The notes below the pieces were generated by a model. The model did not search any database. It was not told where the DNA came from and worked only from the letters and a program-made list of their open reading frames with translations. Positions 45,851 to 58,008 of a DNA stretch of 64,000 nt are shown one piece after another. Position 1 is the stretch's first letter. Every line of letters starts with the position of its first letter. The position numbers were made by a program, and so were the translations under genes. Source of the DNA: Bondarzewia mesenterica (lineage: Eukaryota > Basidiomycota > Agaricomycetes > Russulales > Bondarzewiaceae); NCBI GenBank assembly GCA_004802705.1, contig SGPL01000018.1:62001-126000 (forward strand), in the 5' to 3' direction.

Positions 45851-47625
45851 ATGTCCACCAATAGCCTCCGGTCCAAGCTTGGCTCTCCCCTCTTGTCCGC
45901 AACTACGATCACTCCTCTATCCGTCTTCGAGCCTCCGCGCAGGTTCCCATCTAACTGGGAACATGGCCGCCCCGCCCACCACATGGACGATTCCCGAACA
46001 AAGTTCTGCAATCCGTGGCCTTCGTTTCGGTCTGAGTCCCAACTGTCTTAAACATCGACATCATAACGTTGTCCTGCTCACGTCCATACTTCTCAGATAC
46101 CAAGAACGCTCTCAATGGGTTTCGGTGAAGTTCTATCCTGTCGAGCTTCTCGCATGGATGGCTAGCTTACATTCAGCGACATTCCCCTCAGATGATGTAT
46201 AACACCGCGACGCGACCGCCGGAAATTCCTCCAGACGTGAAGACAAGTGTGCCCTCACATACCCCTACTTGGGTTCATGAGCCTGGCAATGAGTCTAGAG
46301 CGAAAGCAACTTGGCTAGGGTAGGTCTTGTTCTTGTTACGGTTTTCACCGGATCATACCCCACCCGTATACAGGCCCTTTTACTGACAGGCCAACAGCCA
46401 CGCATCCTACCTCCTCGAACTTCCCTCTCCGCCGGGTGCTGCACGGGGCCCACGCATCATTTTCGACCCCGTGTTTTCCGAGCGGTGTTCTCCTTCGCAA
46501 TTTATAGGTCCATCGCGGTATACAGGTATATACTTCCTTACCATAGTGAGTTCGAATATTGAGAAGACCATAGATGTTCCCTGCAATGTCAACGATATCC
46601 CCGCAGTCGATATCATTGTGCTTTCCGTATGTTTTTTCTTACCGGATTGCTTACTATACTCATATATCTCGGGCACACGATCCAGCACAATCATTATGAC
46701 CAGTGAATCCCATTCACACCTGCATGAAAAACTGCTCCTCATTACTTCTCTCTTCCTAACAAAATTAGCACCGACCTTCCTACCCTCCAAACACTCTTGG
46801 AAAACGCCGCCGGTTCCACAACTCCACACATATTCGTTTCCCTGAACAACGCCAAGCACCTTTCCGATGCACTCAACCTGTCGCCAGACCGCGTGCATGA
46901 CCTCGACTGGTGGGACGAGCGCGTCATCCGCCTGGGTATCCCCTCAAAGAATCAATCAAACAGTGATAGCCACGAGAAGACTGTGGAGGCGCGGGTCCGC
47001 TTGACTTGCACACCTTCGCAACATACCTCCGGACGCAAGGGTTACGATCGCTGGAACTCCCTATGGGGCGCGTGGGTCGTTGAAGAGCTTCTCCCACCCT
47101 CTTCCCCAGGAAACACATGGGAGGACGTGGGCCGAAAGGCATACTTTGCGGGCGACACTGGGTATCGGACTGTGAGGAACGAAGAGGACGAAGACACAGC
47201 GGAGGTATGTCCGGCATTTAGAATGGTCGGGGAGAGGTTTGGGGGTGTGGATGTCGCGCTACTGCCCATCGGGTAAATGTGCCCCTTCATCTATCCTCAA
47301 TATTTTATCGAAACTGGCTTTTTCAACCTGCAGAGCGTATGCGCCGCGCTCGATGTGGTCTAATTTGCATGCTTCGCCTGGAGATGCGGTGAGGATTATG
47401 ACGGATGTCAGAGCGACGCGCGCGTTGGCGATGCATTGGGGGTGCGTGTTATCTCTGTTTGAATCGTTTTCTACTGCTGAAAAACAATGGTACTGCAGGA
47501 CATGGGTATTAACTTCAGAACCCGTGCTCGAGCCCCCGATTTTACTGCGACAGGAATGCGAGAAGGCTGGGATCGCAGAGGACGCCTTTTTAGTTCCGGC
47601 GCTAGGAGAGACTGTATTATTTTGA
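45851..47625 (+). CDS. NAPE-hydrolysing phospholipase D-like metallo-hydrolase
   Basis: Exons solved: 45851-46029, 46192-46319, 46398-46525, 46574-46626, 46686-46702, 46769-47272, 47334-47441, 47499-47625; one exon between 46090 and 46190 remains uncertain. The metallo-beta-lactamase-fold enzyme cleaves N-acyl-phosphatidylethanolamine to N-acylethanolamine; the yeast relative is Fmp30. Seen: NPWPSFR, ATWLGHASYLLELPSP, IIFDPVFSERCSP, metal motif HNHYDH, SQHTSGR, KAYFAGDTGYR, LPIGAYAPRSMW and LAMHWGTW. The HNHYDH motif is carried almost entirely by a 17-base exon (46686-46702), its last His completed by the next exon. No clear targeting signal was judged at the N-terminus. Confidence 0.88.
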
Positions 47626-48281
47626 GTAGACGGTGAGTTGGTGGTTGAGTCATTCGTACTGTATTCTCCCCTCAAGTCTACTGTGTAGCCAGCCTGACTC
47701 AATCACTGAGAACGAAGTGGTGGTGGAAAAGGTTTCCACACCTCTCCGAGATGCCGCTGTCACTGATTTTAATTTCACAGACTGGGTCTGAAACTTTACA
47801 TCTTAGACTCCGGCCAGTCCGACGACTTTGTCACAGCTGTCCATCATTTTTCCACGATCCTTACCGTCTTCTGCCGCGCTTCCCTAGATGTGGACTGACT
47901 TCAAATTTTCTGCCCACCGCTTTGAACGTTTCAGTGTGGAATTGGGCTATATATCAAGCGTCTGCCTACTGTCACCGATCTGTATTTAAAACCTGCACCA
48001 AGCTAAGCGTCCATACCTTTTTTCTCCTGACAAGATCCACAGAGGAAAGTGATTCAGATCAGACGTATCACGTCGATCGGGTTGTCCAGCAGAGACGTGT
48101 TCAACGAACGAGTCACAGTAACTGCTCAATTTGAACGTGGACTGAACTTGACCCAAAAGAGAGTGGGAATCCTTTAATCGTTGGTCAGATACAAAACCGT
48201 TCTGTATATCAAGGTGATCGTTTCCTGTCTGCCCACGCTTTCGCTTTCTACTTCCTCCAGTCCAATCATCGGACTTTGGAC
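47626..48281. other. Intergenic region
   Basis: 3' flank and promoter; nothing recognised. Confidence 0.5.
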
Positions 48282-49000
48282 ATGCCCCCCATCCGCTCAG
48301 CCTCTTTATTGAAGTTTGGTACCCAGAGACGTACCGTCACGGAGCAAGTCGGCTATGATGATGGTGAGCAGGCTCATATATCTTTTTTCTGAAAGGCTTC
48401 CGAACGGGCATCTGAGTACTCTTCTTGTTAGAGATACCACAACCAACGGGGGGCCGTTCTAGATCGAGAGACAGCAGCCATTCTCGCACTCCTGCGTACC
48501 TTCAGGTCCGACTCTCGTCAATTTTGAGACCGCATCCTATCCTTAAATCTGCTGGTGCGGTTGGAATGGAGGCGCAACTGCTGAGATCAAACCGTCGCCG
48601 TGAGGAAATACTTTATTTTAACCATAATAGACATTCGCTGGAGCGTTCCGTTCGCTCTTCAGGACCACCTCTCCCTGCGACAATGAGGAAGCCAATTGAC
48701 AAATCTCGTAACCCGATGCTACAAAGGGTTAGATCACTGTCCCTCTCGAGTCTGAGAACCCGTTGCCCTGTTAGGTCCATGACGGCAAAGGAACTTCAAG
48801 CAGGAAGACGTAACGTTCTCCTTCCCCCCGACGTCGTTGAGGCTTTGGTTGAGGCTTCTTTCTCGTCTTGCTCCGAGTCGTTGGATTCACACCTCCCCAA
48901 CATTGTCGTTTTGCCTCCTACCGTCAATCGACCAGTGGCCCTTGATACTATCATGGAAGAGGGGCTTTGTAACGCCAGAACAGTGAATGAGAATAATTAA
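48282..49000 (+). CDS. Unrecognised basic Ser/Arg-rich protein
   Basis: Exons 48282-48363 and 48432-49000 (phase 1 join giving DDEIPQP); 216 residues. Starts MPPIRSASLLKFGTQRR. It is rich in Ser, Arg and Pro with no membrane segment and no recognised domain. A short conserved-looking stretch (RRNVLLPPDVVEALVEASF) precedes an acidic end (ALDTIMEEGLCNARTV). Many S/T-P and R-x-x-S sites suggest a phosphorylated, partly disordered regulator; this is inference only. Confidence 0.65.
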
Positions 49001-49382
49001 GGATTTTTGGACGAACGAATGGCAATAATGACAGAGTACGTATGTGGAGAATGTTTCGTAGGGCCTGGGCTTCGTCTTCGCTCGACTGTCCGGTCCTTTT
49101 CAATAACATTCATGTATCTCCATTATTTTCTCTGTTTGGCGTTCAAGGGAGGATGACAGAATGAGCCCCATTCCAAAGCTCCGGACCACGGCGCAAAATC
49201 AGACAGAGAACGAGTTTCGCAACTCGGATTCTGGTAAAATTCGCTGGCCTCCTTTCGCAGTAAGCACGAACATACTTGCCAGATACACGTGCCAATGTCA
49301 GAAAGCATGTCTTGGGGACAAATTTCATTTTGAAGGGAATTCCTCCTGTTTTTACACTATGCCAACACTATGACCGTTCGAA
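49001..49382. other. Convergent intergenic region
   Basis: No feature recognised. Confidence 0.5.
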
Positions 49383-50057
49383 TCATGAAGTTTCCTCCAG
49401 CCTATCTTGAGCGAGATGCAACCCGAGTTTCATCAGACAATCAATCTGCGCGGTAGTCATCCATACCCAGCGACCCTCCTCATCCGTGCTTCCCTGTGTA
49501 ACCCTCCGAAGTTGGGCATTATCCCTGTGATCATCCTCCGATCCTGGTCCAATCACTCTACCCTTCCCCTTCAAATTGGGCTTTCCATCGTCGGGTTCCT
49601 CTTTTTTTCCGACACTCCTGAGCTCGCTTGGTCCTGCGACAGGTCCGGTAGCCTCTGGCGAGGACGATACTTCGCGCTTTGGGCGTTTTCTCTGCGTGAA
49701 AGACTGGCATTTGGAACTTTGCATGCCGCGCGCCGCTATTCGCATGGTCGCACTTGTTGTGTGTGTTTTTGCACTGGATGCAGCCGATCATCGGTTTTGA
49801 CTTGTAACCCTCGCACTTATCGTGGTTCGCTCGGCATCTAGAGCAGGGGAGATCGCGTCGCACCCGGGCCTTCAGGGTATGCGATAGAGACAATGTTAAA
49901 TGGCTCAAAAGTACAGTCCTGCATTCCATGCACTTACTTTTGTGACCTTCGTGACCCTATCGGGATCATCATCCGAACTGTCATCTGATACAAATCTCTT
50001 CCTCTTCTGGCTATTACTTGCAGGTGGTGTGGTATGGTTTTGCTGTTCAACATACAT
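49383..50057 (-). CDS. Small protein with a Zn2Cys6-like cysteine cluster
   Basis: Exons in coding order: 50057-49938, 49869-49754, 49716-49383; 189 residues. After a Ser/Asp-rich start (MYVEQQNHTT) comes a six-Cys motif, CSRCRANHDKC and CIQCKNTHNSKC, with ten residues between the halves. The spacing C-x2-C-x6-C then C-x2-C-x7-C matches the fungal binuclear zinc cluster that binds DNA. A basic stretch (RKRPKREV) follows, then an acidic, disordered tail. The usual long fungal transcription-factor middle domain is absent. The second intron (37 bases) was chosen because it gives the third Cys of the second half and a long clean frame. The start Met may not be the first. Confidence 0.65.
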
Positions 50058-50676
50058 ATCAGCACCCAAGGCAATTGATGAGGTATGATATTGCGAAAAT
50101 CAGTGAGCATCAACCACTGTCTCCGTCTTCCTAGTGGGTTTTATTTTGTGCTCGGGGTACAAACCAAGGGGTAATGAAGAACACAGTCTGTTTGAGAAAG
50201 ACAGAAATCTGTTGGGCATGAGCTCTGAGAAATCCACTCACCTGACTCGTGATTTTCTGGGACCTTTGGTGCAATAAAGACCGATGCATCACAGGCGGTG
50301 GACTCAGCAGGGTGGTCACTGTTCAGTGAGGTAAGTTCCGTTAAATAGGTATGATAGTCACATGGTTAACGTTATCTGCTTCTCGGCAAAATTCTCGCAA
50401 AGTGGCAATGCGGCGGACTCACACGTGTTTAGTATGCAACAACCTGGCATTGATGGTCCTATAACCTTGTCACGACCACCGGTCCCCACTGCATTCGATA
50501 GTGGACTCAATATTACACTTTAATTTGAATATCATCGTGGTCAACCATCAGGAATCGTTGAGAACCTCCCGCATCTGAATGCAAGTCGGCATAATTCTAC
50601 AAACGACTCAGTCCAAGTCGATGAAACAAAGTACAACACACATTCTCGAAACAACGCACACTTGAGCTCTTCAACG
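50058..50676. other. Intergenic region
   Basis: 5' flank of the Zn-cluster gene and 3' flank of the oxygenase; no feature recognised. Confidence 0.5.
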
Positions 50677-52278
50677 CTAATGACCATAGGTTGCCTTTAG
50701 CCTCTCCTTCACATAATCGCCGGCTACCACTACCTCATACCGCGGAGGCCTGTCCTCATTGACACAGCTAGGAATAGACTGAAGAATCTCGTCCTCAGAG
50801 ATAATAGAGGGCTGTTTCAGATATTGATTGTAGACAGACCTCAAGGCGGACGTCGTAGTCCGTTCCGAAGAAAAGAGGGACGGAGTATCGATGTACACCG
50901 CTCCTATTCATTGCCCTGTGCACTGTTGACCTGAACACATCATCTGAGAGAGTCACCATACGATGATCAGAACAGACAATATGCTTCTTTGATGTTCAGC
51001 TTACTGGTCCAGCGTGCAAATTGATCCCCGAGACTATATTGAGCATGTCAGCAAAAGGACATGCAGACGTGAAGAGGACGATACGCACTTGATAACCAGT
51101 GTCCCAGGAATGGGTGGTGCGTCTATCCATTTCTTGTCGGCGCTGAGCACTTGAAGGGCTTGTATCCCCGGCTCTTGCCACAGAATTGTGAAGCACTGTA
51201 CAGGTTATTGATAGGCCAATAGTTATACGGGATGTGAATTTATTCATATTACCTCAAAGCTCGAGGCATCATTGGATTGGCATGGACAGCGTCACTCATA
51301 CAACAAGTGGAGGGTGACTCACTCTGTATGCGCACCAATGCCGATAACGCGGTCATCAACAGGCCCGGTTTGCGGCGGATAATGTAGCATACGCATGATA
51401 GCTGCAGAATTCTTTGTCTAAAAGGGGACACAACGATGTCGCAGTTTGCATTGAAAATGAAGAAGTATTGTGGGCGTATACCTTATTATCGAAAAAATCC
51501 ATTGGCAAATTCAGCGCGAGCGCGAATAGAGGAAATAGTTCTTTGCCTAGTAGCACTGCTGCATGGCTAGTCACATTTTCTGAGACTTTCAAAGCCTACT
51601 GTGAAGGATAATTTACGCACTAGTATCTTAGGACAGCCTCCCTGAAACCCGGCACGTCCTTTGGCCAAACATTTGCTCCTGCCATCGCTCCTTGGTTTGG
51701 AAGCTTCGGATCATTAGCGGATTTAAATGGGTCGACTCGGAGAGATTCCCATCCAAACTCGAAACCCTCGTGCATGTCTCCGTTGTTGTAGGGATCATTG
51801 TTGCTCGTCAGCACGGCATTGTAACCCTTGAAGTTCGGCGTCTTGATGAAATCAAGCTAGCCCATAACGATCAGTCAACAAATTTGCAAGGGCAAGACAC
51901 GAGAGCACCAGACCTTCATCTTGTTTTCAATGGGCAAAGAGAAGAAAGACTTCGTGAGGGATAATGCACTTGAGATTGTTGCCTCGGCGATACCATGATT
52001 TTTGACTGATATAGCAATGAATCAAATTATCAAGGTGTAAGCGGAGCACACTGAGACTGGCACACCATAGAAGAATCCGACGTTGATACATGCGTCTCGA
52101 ACTTGATCCGCTAGCGCCTTTTGTAAAGCAGTATTGGAGCGTAGGTTGGTCGTATTTTGAAGATCACTGTAGAAACACTCGTCACCTTAACGGATTGAAG
52201 ATGAGTCGGATAGACATACATGATTGGAATGTCTCGAAAAGTTGTGTCTGCATTTTGGGCAGCTTGTACTAAAGACAT
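50677..52278 (-). CDS. Isopenicillin N synthase-like 2-oxoglutarate/Fe(II) oxygenase
   Basis: Exons in coding order: 52278-52220, 52166-52066, 52005-51914, 51856-51621, 51566-51482, 51417-51323, 51259-51253, 51195-51089, 51033-51005, 50943-50840, 50778-50677; 338 residues. The DIOX_N domain (RDIPIIDLQN, GFFYVKNHGI) is followed by the double-stranded beta-helix. The Fe ligands are His and Asp in IGAHTDFE and His in STVHRAMN; the co-substrate motif is RYSVPLFFG. MLHYPPQTGP and PPIPGTLVINLGDQFARW complete the family pattern. Such enzymes hydroxylate, desaturate or cyclise small molecules; the substrate is unknown. A 7-base exon (51253-51259) supplies the Asp of HxD. The gene is divergent from GUT2 with 269 bases between starts. 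Confidence 0.92.
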
Positions 52279-52547
52279 GGCCTAGCGCATGTGCGAACCT
52301 GGATAGGCTGGAAGAGACTCGGGCAACTTGACAAGGGGGCGAGAGGGGGTGAGATAGGGTGAGATACGAGGACATCAAGCGGACCGGCGACCGGAAACCG
52401 GACCGATGTGTCATACCCCGCACGGCGCCGGTACTGTGGGCCCCACTTTCTTACGAAACATAAATGCGGAGTGCGAGTCTGAACCATTTCTACCACCTTT
52501 CGACACGGCACGACCGCCCTCATCGCCATCAATAACATTGTCGAAGA
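52279..52547. promoter_or_regulatory. Short divergent promoter between oxygenase and GUT2
   Basis: Only 269 bases separate the two ATGs, so the promoters must overlap. No specific motif assigned. Confidence 0.5.
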
Positions 52548-55329
52548 ATGCTTCATCGCACCCATTTTTTGTTCTCCCGAAGAACACTAGCGTACGCAGG
52601 TGCTGCGACCGCGACCGCGGCTGCAGGCGGATACTATTACCTGAACTCAGGACCTGCGTACCCCGCGTCAACGAGGGAAACTAGAAGACCCCCGCCTCCA
52701 TGGCTCCCCCCTTCACGAGAGCAGAATTTGAGCGCTCTGAAAGATTCAGCCAAGGGTAATAACGAGCAGGAGTTTGACTTGTTGGTTGTTGGAGGAGGCG
52801 CCACAGGAGCTGGCGTTGCTGTTGACGCGGCTAGCCGGGGGTTGAAGGTGGCTTTGGTAGAGCGGGATGATTTCAGTGCAGGTTTGTAGCGTTGCTCGTG
52901 GCGTTTTTACAATATTATTGAGGTTGAGCAAACTCAGGCACCTCGTCAAAGTCGACAAAACTCGTCCATGGCGGTGTGCGGTATCTCCAGAAGGCAGTCA
53001 TGGAGTTGGATTACGAGCAGTATAAGCTCGTCAGAGAGGCTCTTCATGAGCGTCGAATATTCCTTCAGACTGCCCCGTATCTCTCGCATATGCTTCCGAT
53101 CATGTTACCGATATACAAGTGAGTGCTACTTCCCAGGTCAGAACAAAAATCTTCTTGAAAGGTGCATATACGCCCTTTAAATTCTACGTAGAAATTCATC
53201 TTCTCCTCCAGTGATTATCGAAAGCTCATGTCAGTCATGATTATGATCTCAAAGGTACTGGCAAGTTCCATACTACTGGGTAGGTTGTAAAATGTACGAC
53301 ATCCTCGCAGGAAAGGAGAATATGGAGTCTTCATATCTCATGAGCAAGGGTAAAGCACTTGAAACATTCCCTATGCTCAAAAGCGACGGACTTGTGGGCG
53401 CCCTTGTCTATTATGATGGTAGGTCTATTTTGTCCGGTGTTCAGGTAGCTTGAGGACTGGTTGACTCATTTTTCTCAGGGCAACACAACGATTCGCGGAT
53501 GAACATGGCGCTCATCATGACTGCTGTCAAACTTGGTGCTACGGTGGCGAACAAAGTTGAGGTGACTAGCCTTCACAAAGATGCAAACGGCAAGCTCAAC
53601 CGTGCGCGTGTCAAAGACAACCTGACAGGTGAGGAATGGGACGTCAAAGCCAAGGTACTTTAGAGTCGAAATGCCACGCCCGACGCATAACTGATAATAT
53701 GCATAAGGGTATTATCAACGCGACAGGGCCTTTCTCTGACACCCTCCTCACTCTCGATAATCCGGCTCATAAACCAATTGTTCAACCCTCCGCCGGCATT
53801 CACATAACGCTTCCGAACTACTACTCCCCCCGAACAATGGGATTACTTGATCCCGCTACTTCGGACGGCCGCGTCATTTTCTTCCTCCCGTGGCAAGGAA
53901 ATACCATTGCAGGTACGACCGATGCTCCCGCAGCGGTCGAAACAGAACCGCGTGCAGCCGAAGAAGAAATCCGCTGGGTGTTGGAAGAGGTCCGGCACTA
54001 CCTCTCGCCTGACATCAAGGTGCGCCGTGGGGACGTGCTGAGTGCGTGGAGTGGTCTGCGTCCACTGGTTAGAAACCCCTCGGCGAGCAGTACGCAGGGC
54101 CTTGTGCGGAACCATATGATCCATGTCTCGGATTCTGGCTTGTTGACAATCGCAGGGGGCAAGTGGACGACGTATCGGTCGATGGCAGAGGAGACTGTTG
54201 ACGAGGCCGTGAAGGTGTTCGGTTTGGAGGGTAGAGTGAAAAATGGATGTGTTACGGAGAATGTACGGTTGGTTGGCAGTGATGGATGGAGTAGAAACAT
54301 GTTTATTGGTTTGATCCAACGAGTAAGTACCGTATCTTTTCCAATTTCTCTGTTATTGTCCTGAGGCTAGATCATACAGTATGGTCTTGACACCGAAGTC
54401 GCAAAACACTTGTCTGATAACTACGGTGATCGTGCATGGACCGTCCTTTCCCTGGCTACACCCACTGGCGAGACATGGCCACTCTACGGCATCCGATTGG
54501 TGCCTCAATACCCCTGTATGTTACCCCATCTTCTCGCCTTTGCATCTCGCCTTTGCATCTCCCCTGATAGATATCACTCTTAGTCATTGAAGCAGAAGTG
54601 CGCTACGCCGTCCGCCACGAGTATGCCCTCACGGCCGTCGACGTCATCGCCAGACGCTGCCGTCTTTCCTTCCTCAACGCGCAAGCAGCTCTCGAGGCCC
54701 TCCCGCGTGTGGTTGATATCATGTCCGAGGAACTTCACTGGAACCGTGCGCGCAAGCAGGCGGAGCTCGAGCGCGCGACCAAGTTTCTCCAATCCATGGG
54801 TCTCTCCCCCAACATCGCGCCGCCCGCCCTGAACGACTCCATGGGTTTCATGGAGAAGATCGGTGGGGCACTTCATCTCGTCGATTCAGCCGTGAAGGAA
54901 CGTCCGAAGCACGTGTCCGGGACCTATAGCCGCGCACAGTTCGAGCCAGGCGAGATGGAAGAACTGCACGAGGCGTTTTCTAAGAGTGCGAAGGCGGTGG
55001 AGAATTCCAGTGAGCAACTGAAGCTGGAGAAAGTCTCGTTCAGAGAATTGGTGACTGGTTTGCCGGGCTATGAGAGCATTCGCCCGAAAGATTTTGATTA
55101 TGTGTTGGAGGAGACGGGCTTTGCGAGGAAGACGAACATCGATTTTGATGAGTTCCTTGAGGTAATGAATCGATTTGTCGTGTTACGGGACGGCGCTGAA
55201 CATTGAATAACTTGCATTTGATAGGTCTGCGCTGAGCTCAAAGACGTTTCGTTTGCTCCCCTGACGAAGAGCGTGTCAAAGTCTCACCAGTTGGCTATCC
55301 CAGTCGAGAAGAGCGGTGGTGGGGTATAG
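52548..55329 (+). CDS. GUT2: Mitochondrial FAD-dependent glycerol-3-phosphate dehydrogenase
   Basis: Exons 52548-52881, 52938-53118, 53255-53418, 53479-53654, 53708-54322, 54380-54515, 54584-55161, 55225-55329; 762 residues. It oxidises glycerol-3-phosphate to dihydroxyacetone phosphate on the outer face of the inner mitochondrial membrane and passes electrons to ubiquinone. Seen: a basic, hydrophobic N-terminus (MLHRTHFLFSRRTLAYAG) typical of mitochondrial import with a membrane anchor; FAD loop LLVVGGGATGAGVAVDA; TSSKSTKLVHGGVRYLQ; INATGPFSD; FLPWQGNTIAGTTD; SGLRPLV; and GGKWTTYRSMAEE. The C-terminal extension carries an EF-hand-like segment (NIDFDEFLEVCAEL), as in calcium-responsive family members. 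All phases fit. Confidence 0.96.
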
Positions 55330-55663
55330 ACAGCTCGTATCTGTTCTTTGCATAAATCCCATCTGGTAGGACCACTTTGGGGAGAGATGGTTCTCTTGTC
55401 TTCTTCGAGAACATATAGATTACAACCGGTTCTTGTGGAAACCCGTGCGCCATCTATGTGAACACGGAACGCACGGTCTTTGACCGTAAAATGTGCGTGA
55501 ATGCCACCTAAGTCAAGTCAAGCGTGATCCATACAAAAATGTGTGCTCTTTCAATCGTACAACATCCCTCATCTGTACAACACCCGTGGTGTGCTATAGA
55601 AACCCCCCCCCCCAATGTAATCGGCGTTCATGACCTGAGACATGAAATCAAGCAGCCGATCCA
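55330..55663. other. Convergent intergenic region
   Basis: Contains an 11-base C run (55603-55613). No other feature recognised. Confidence 0.5.
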
Positions 55664-58008
55664 TCAGAGCTTCACCCGTACATAGCCGCTCGCGCGTGCA
55701 GCTTTCGCATGCTCTTCCTGCAACACCCGGCGCAGGACCTTGCCAGTAGGTAATTTCGGGATCTGAATGCAAAGTGAAAGTGGTAAAACAAATCCGTCAC
55801 TCCGCTGTTTTAGAAAATGAACTCGATGATTGACACTCACCTCATTGACGACTTGATATCCGCCTCTCAACCACTTGTGTTTGCTCAGTCGCTGTTTCGC
55901 CCACGCATCAAGGGCTTGGAACACTGCCTGCGCCCCGCGCCGTCTTCCCGCATCCGTCAGTACGATCCATGCGCGCGGCACCTTCTCATCAGAGAGCCTA
56001 GTGCCGCCGACGCCCGCAACCGCAGCATCGCAGATGAGTTGCTCCGGATGCTGCAGCAGCGTATCTTCAATCTCCGTTGGGGAGACTTGCGTGCCAGAGA
56101 CTTTGAGGGTATCCTACATCCCGAATTGAGTTTGTGAAGAACACCCGAATTCAGGAGCCAAATCGAAAAAGAGAGGTTACCTTTGCTCGATCGACATAGC
56201 TTATGAACGCGAAGTGAATCAGCACCCGGGAAGAGGACGATGGCTGAGCAAGAGCTAGATTAACACGCACTAGAACGCGCCACTCTCATATGCCTTGAAC
56301 CGATCCCCAGTCCTCAGCCAACCGTCCTCTAAAAACGTCTCCTTCGTCGCTTTCTCGTTCTTCCAATACCCCATCGCGACATTGCCCCCGCGCACGAACA
56401 GCTCTCCCGGTTCGCCGAACTCCGCCTCGCTCCCGTCCTCGCGGACGATGCGCGCTTCCATGCCCGGCAGAAGAATGCCAGTCATGCCGCGCAGGGACTG
56501 GAACCTCATGTCAAACATTCCGGGGTAGGGTGTGTACAGGGCTGAGAGTGTCTGAGATCGGGCACGAGTCAGATACATCGGAGGTGTCAGAATGAGAATA
56601 AGAACAGCGTCAGATGAAGCTATTGAAATGAGCTCACGCATTCGGACATGCCGTAACCTGGTAGTATGACTGAGCTTCAGCCAAAAACTAGAAACACATT
56701 TTACAGAAAGGAAGGATTGATATGCACCTTCGTAGACATCCTTCACGTTCGGCGCATGCCTAGCCAATTTGTCCCGCAATTCTGCGGGAAGATGCGCCGC
56801 TCCGCTTCCCATAGCAAAAACACTGCTGAGGTCGACATTCTTCAATTTTGACGAGGCGACCAGCTGCTGTACTATGGACGGTACAAATAAGAGATGGGAT
56901 ACTCTGTACCTGTACTGAGATGGTTAAGACACAAAAAGCAGAGAGACCCGTGCGTGGCGATAGAGCTGTACTCACTTTGGAACAAGGCTGAGCATGAGAT
57001 CTATGTCCCATTTTGGCAGAATAATTACGGTAGTTGGCGCCAATAAGGTGCGTAAGATGTAGGCTTGTAGACCCATTGAGTGGTAGAAAGGTACGAGGGC
57101 CATTCCTATGGGAATCTTCTCGGGAGTGGACAGGGGTTGTGGCTACATGAAGCTCAGCTTGAGGACGATGCAAGGCTGGGAAGGGAAGCGATACAAACCG
57201 TAATGGTTTTCATCATCTCGATGTTTACCAGAACCGGTTGCATGGATGAGAAATACAAATTTCTATGTGAGATCATGACCGCTGATCAAGTGCTGAATAA
57301 GTAGTCATCCGCGCAAACATGATCACAAACCTTTAGGCAGGCCGCTCGTCCCACTGGAGAACGCGAGATAAGCCAGCGTCTTATCCTGTACCGGACGAGT
57401 AGAAGCTCTTGGGATGTTGTTTTTTCTGACATGAGTGACCAAATCAGGAAAAGCTACTCTATCGTCACTTCGACCGTGTAAGAGATATATCTTGTCGTTC
57501 GAGAGCCCAATCTCCGCAGCAGCAGCCTTCGCTAGAGGTAGAAGTCTGGAACTGACAAACACTCTAGTGACCTTGGATAGTTTGAGGAGTGCGGTGGTCT
57601 CTGCGGCAGTAGAATAGGACGGCAGGAGCGCGAACGGTACGGTAATCTTCAGCAGTGACAACACTACGATGGGATAGTCCTGGATCGTATATAAGGTTGA
57701 AAGACAGTTAGAAAGGTCACTGGATAATAAGATTCACAAACCATGCAGTTTTCACTCAGAATTCCAACCATCTCCTCACCGTCGCCTTTAAGTCCCATAC
57801 CCCCCTCCTCAACTGGCACACCCAAAGCGGTCGCGGCATCTTCAACGCGTTCCAATAATTCGCGAAAGCGCCTCTTTTCCCCCGTAACGGCGTCGACATA
57901 AACCGTATAGTCCGGCCACTCCTTGACTTCTGGACGATTAAGCATGAAATCGATATAATTCACATTGGAGAAATCCGGAACAGGATGATAGAGCGACCCC
58001 AGATACAT
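55664..58008 (-). CDS. AMP-forming acyl-CoA ligase (4-coumarate:CoA ligase-like)
   Basis: Exons in coding order: 58008-57742, 57679-57331, 57281-57199, 57142-56976, 56909-56728, 56657-56638, 56551-56271, 56199-56181, 56113-55841, 55762-55664; 579 residues. ANL-family enzyme that adenylates a carboxylic acid and couples it to CoA. Seen: P-loop [38 protein letters not shown] (A5), [25 protein letters not shown] (A7), [20 protein letters not shown] (A8) and the catalytic Lys in [10 protein letters not shown] (A10). It ends VRVKL, not a standard peroxisomal tripeptide. Two exons are only 20 and 19 bases. The substrate is likely a fatty or aromatic acid; not determinable here. Confidence 0.94.

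Noticed and set aside
55603..55613. 11-base C run as a regulatory or quadruplex element
   Set aside because: A single homopolymer in a 3' flank cannot form a quadruplex alone and no function is implied.
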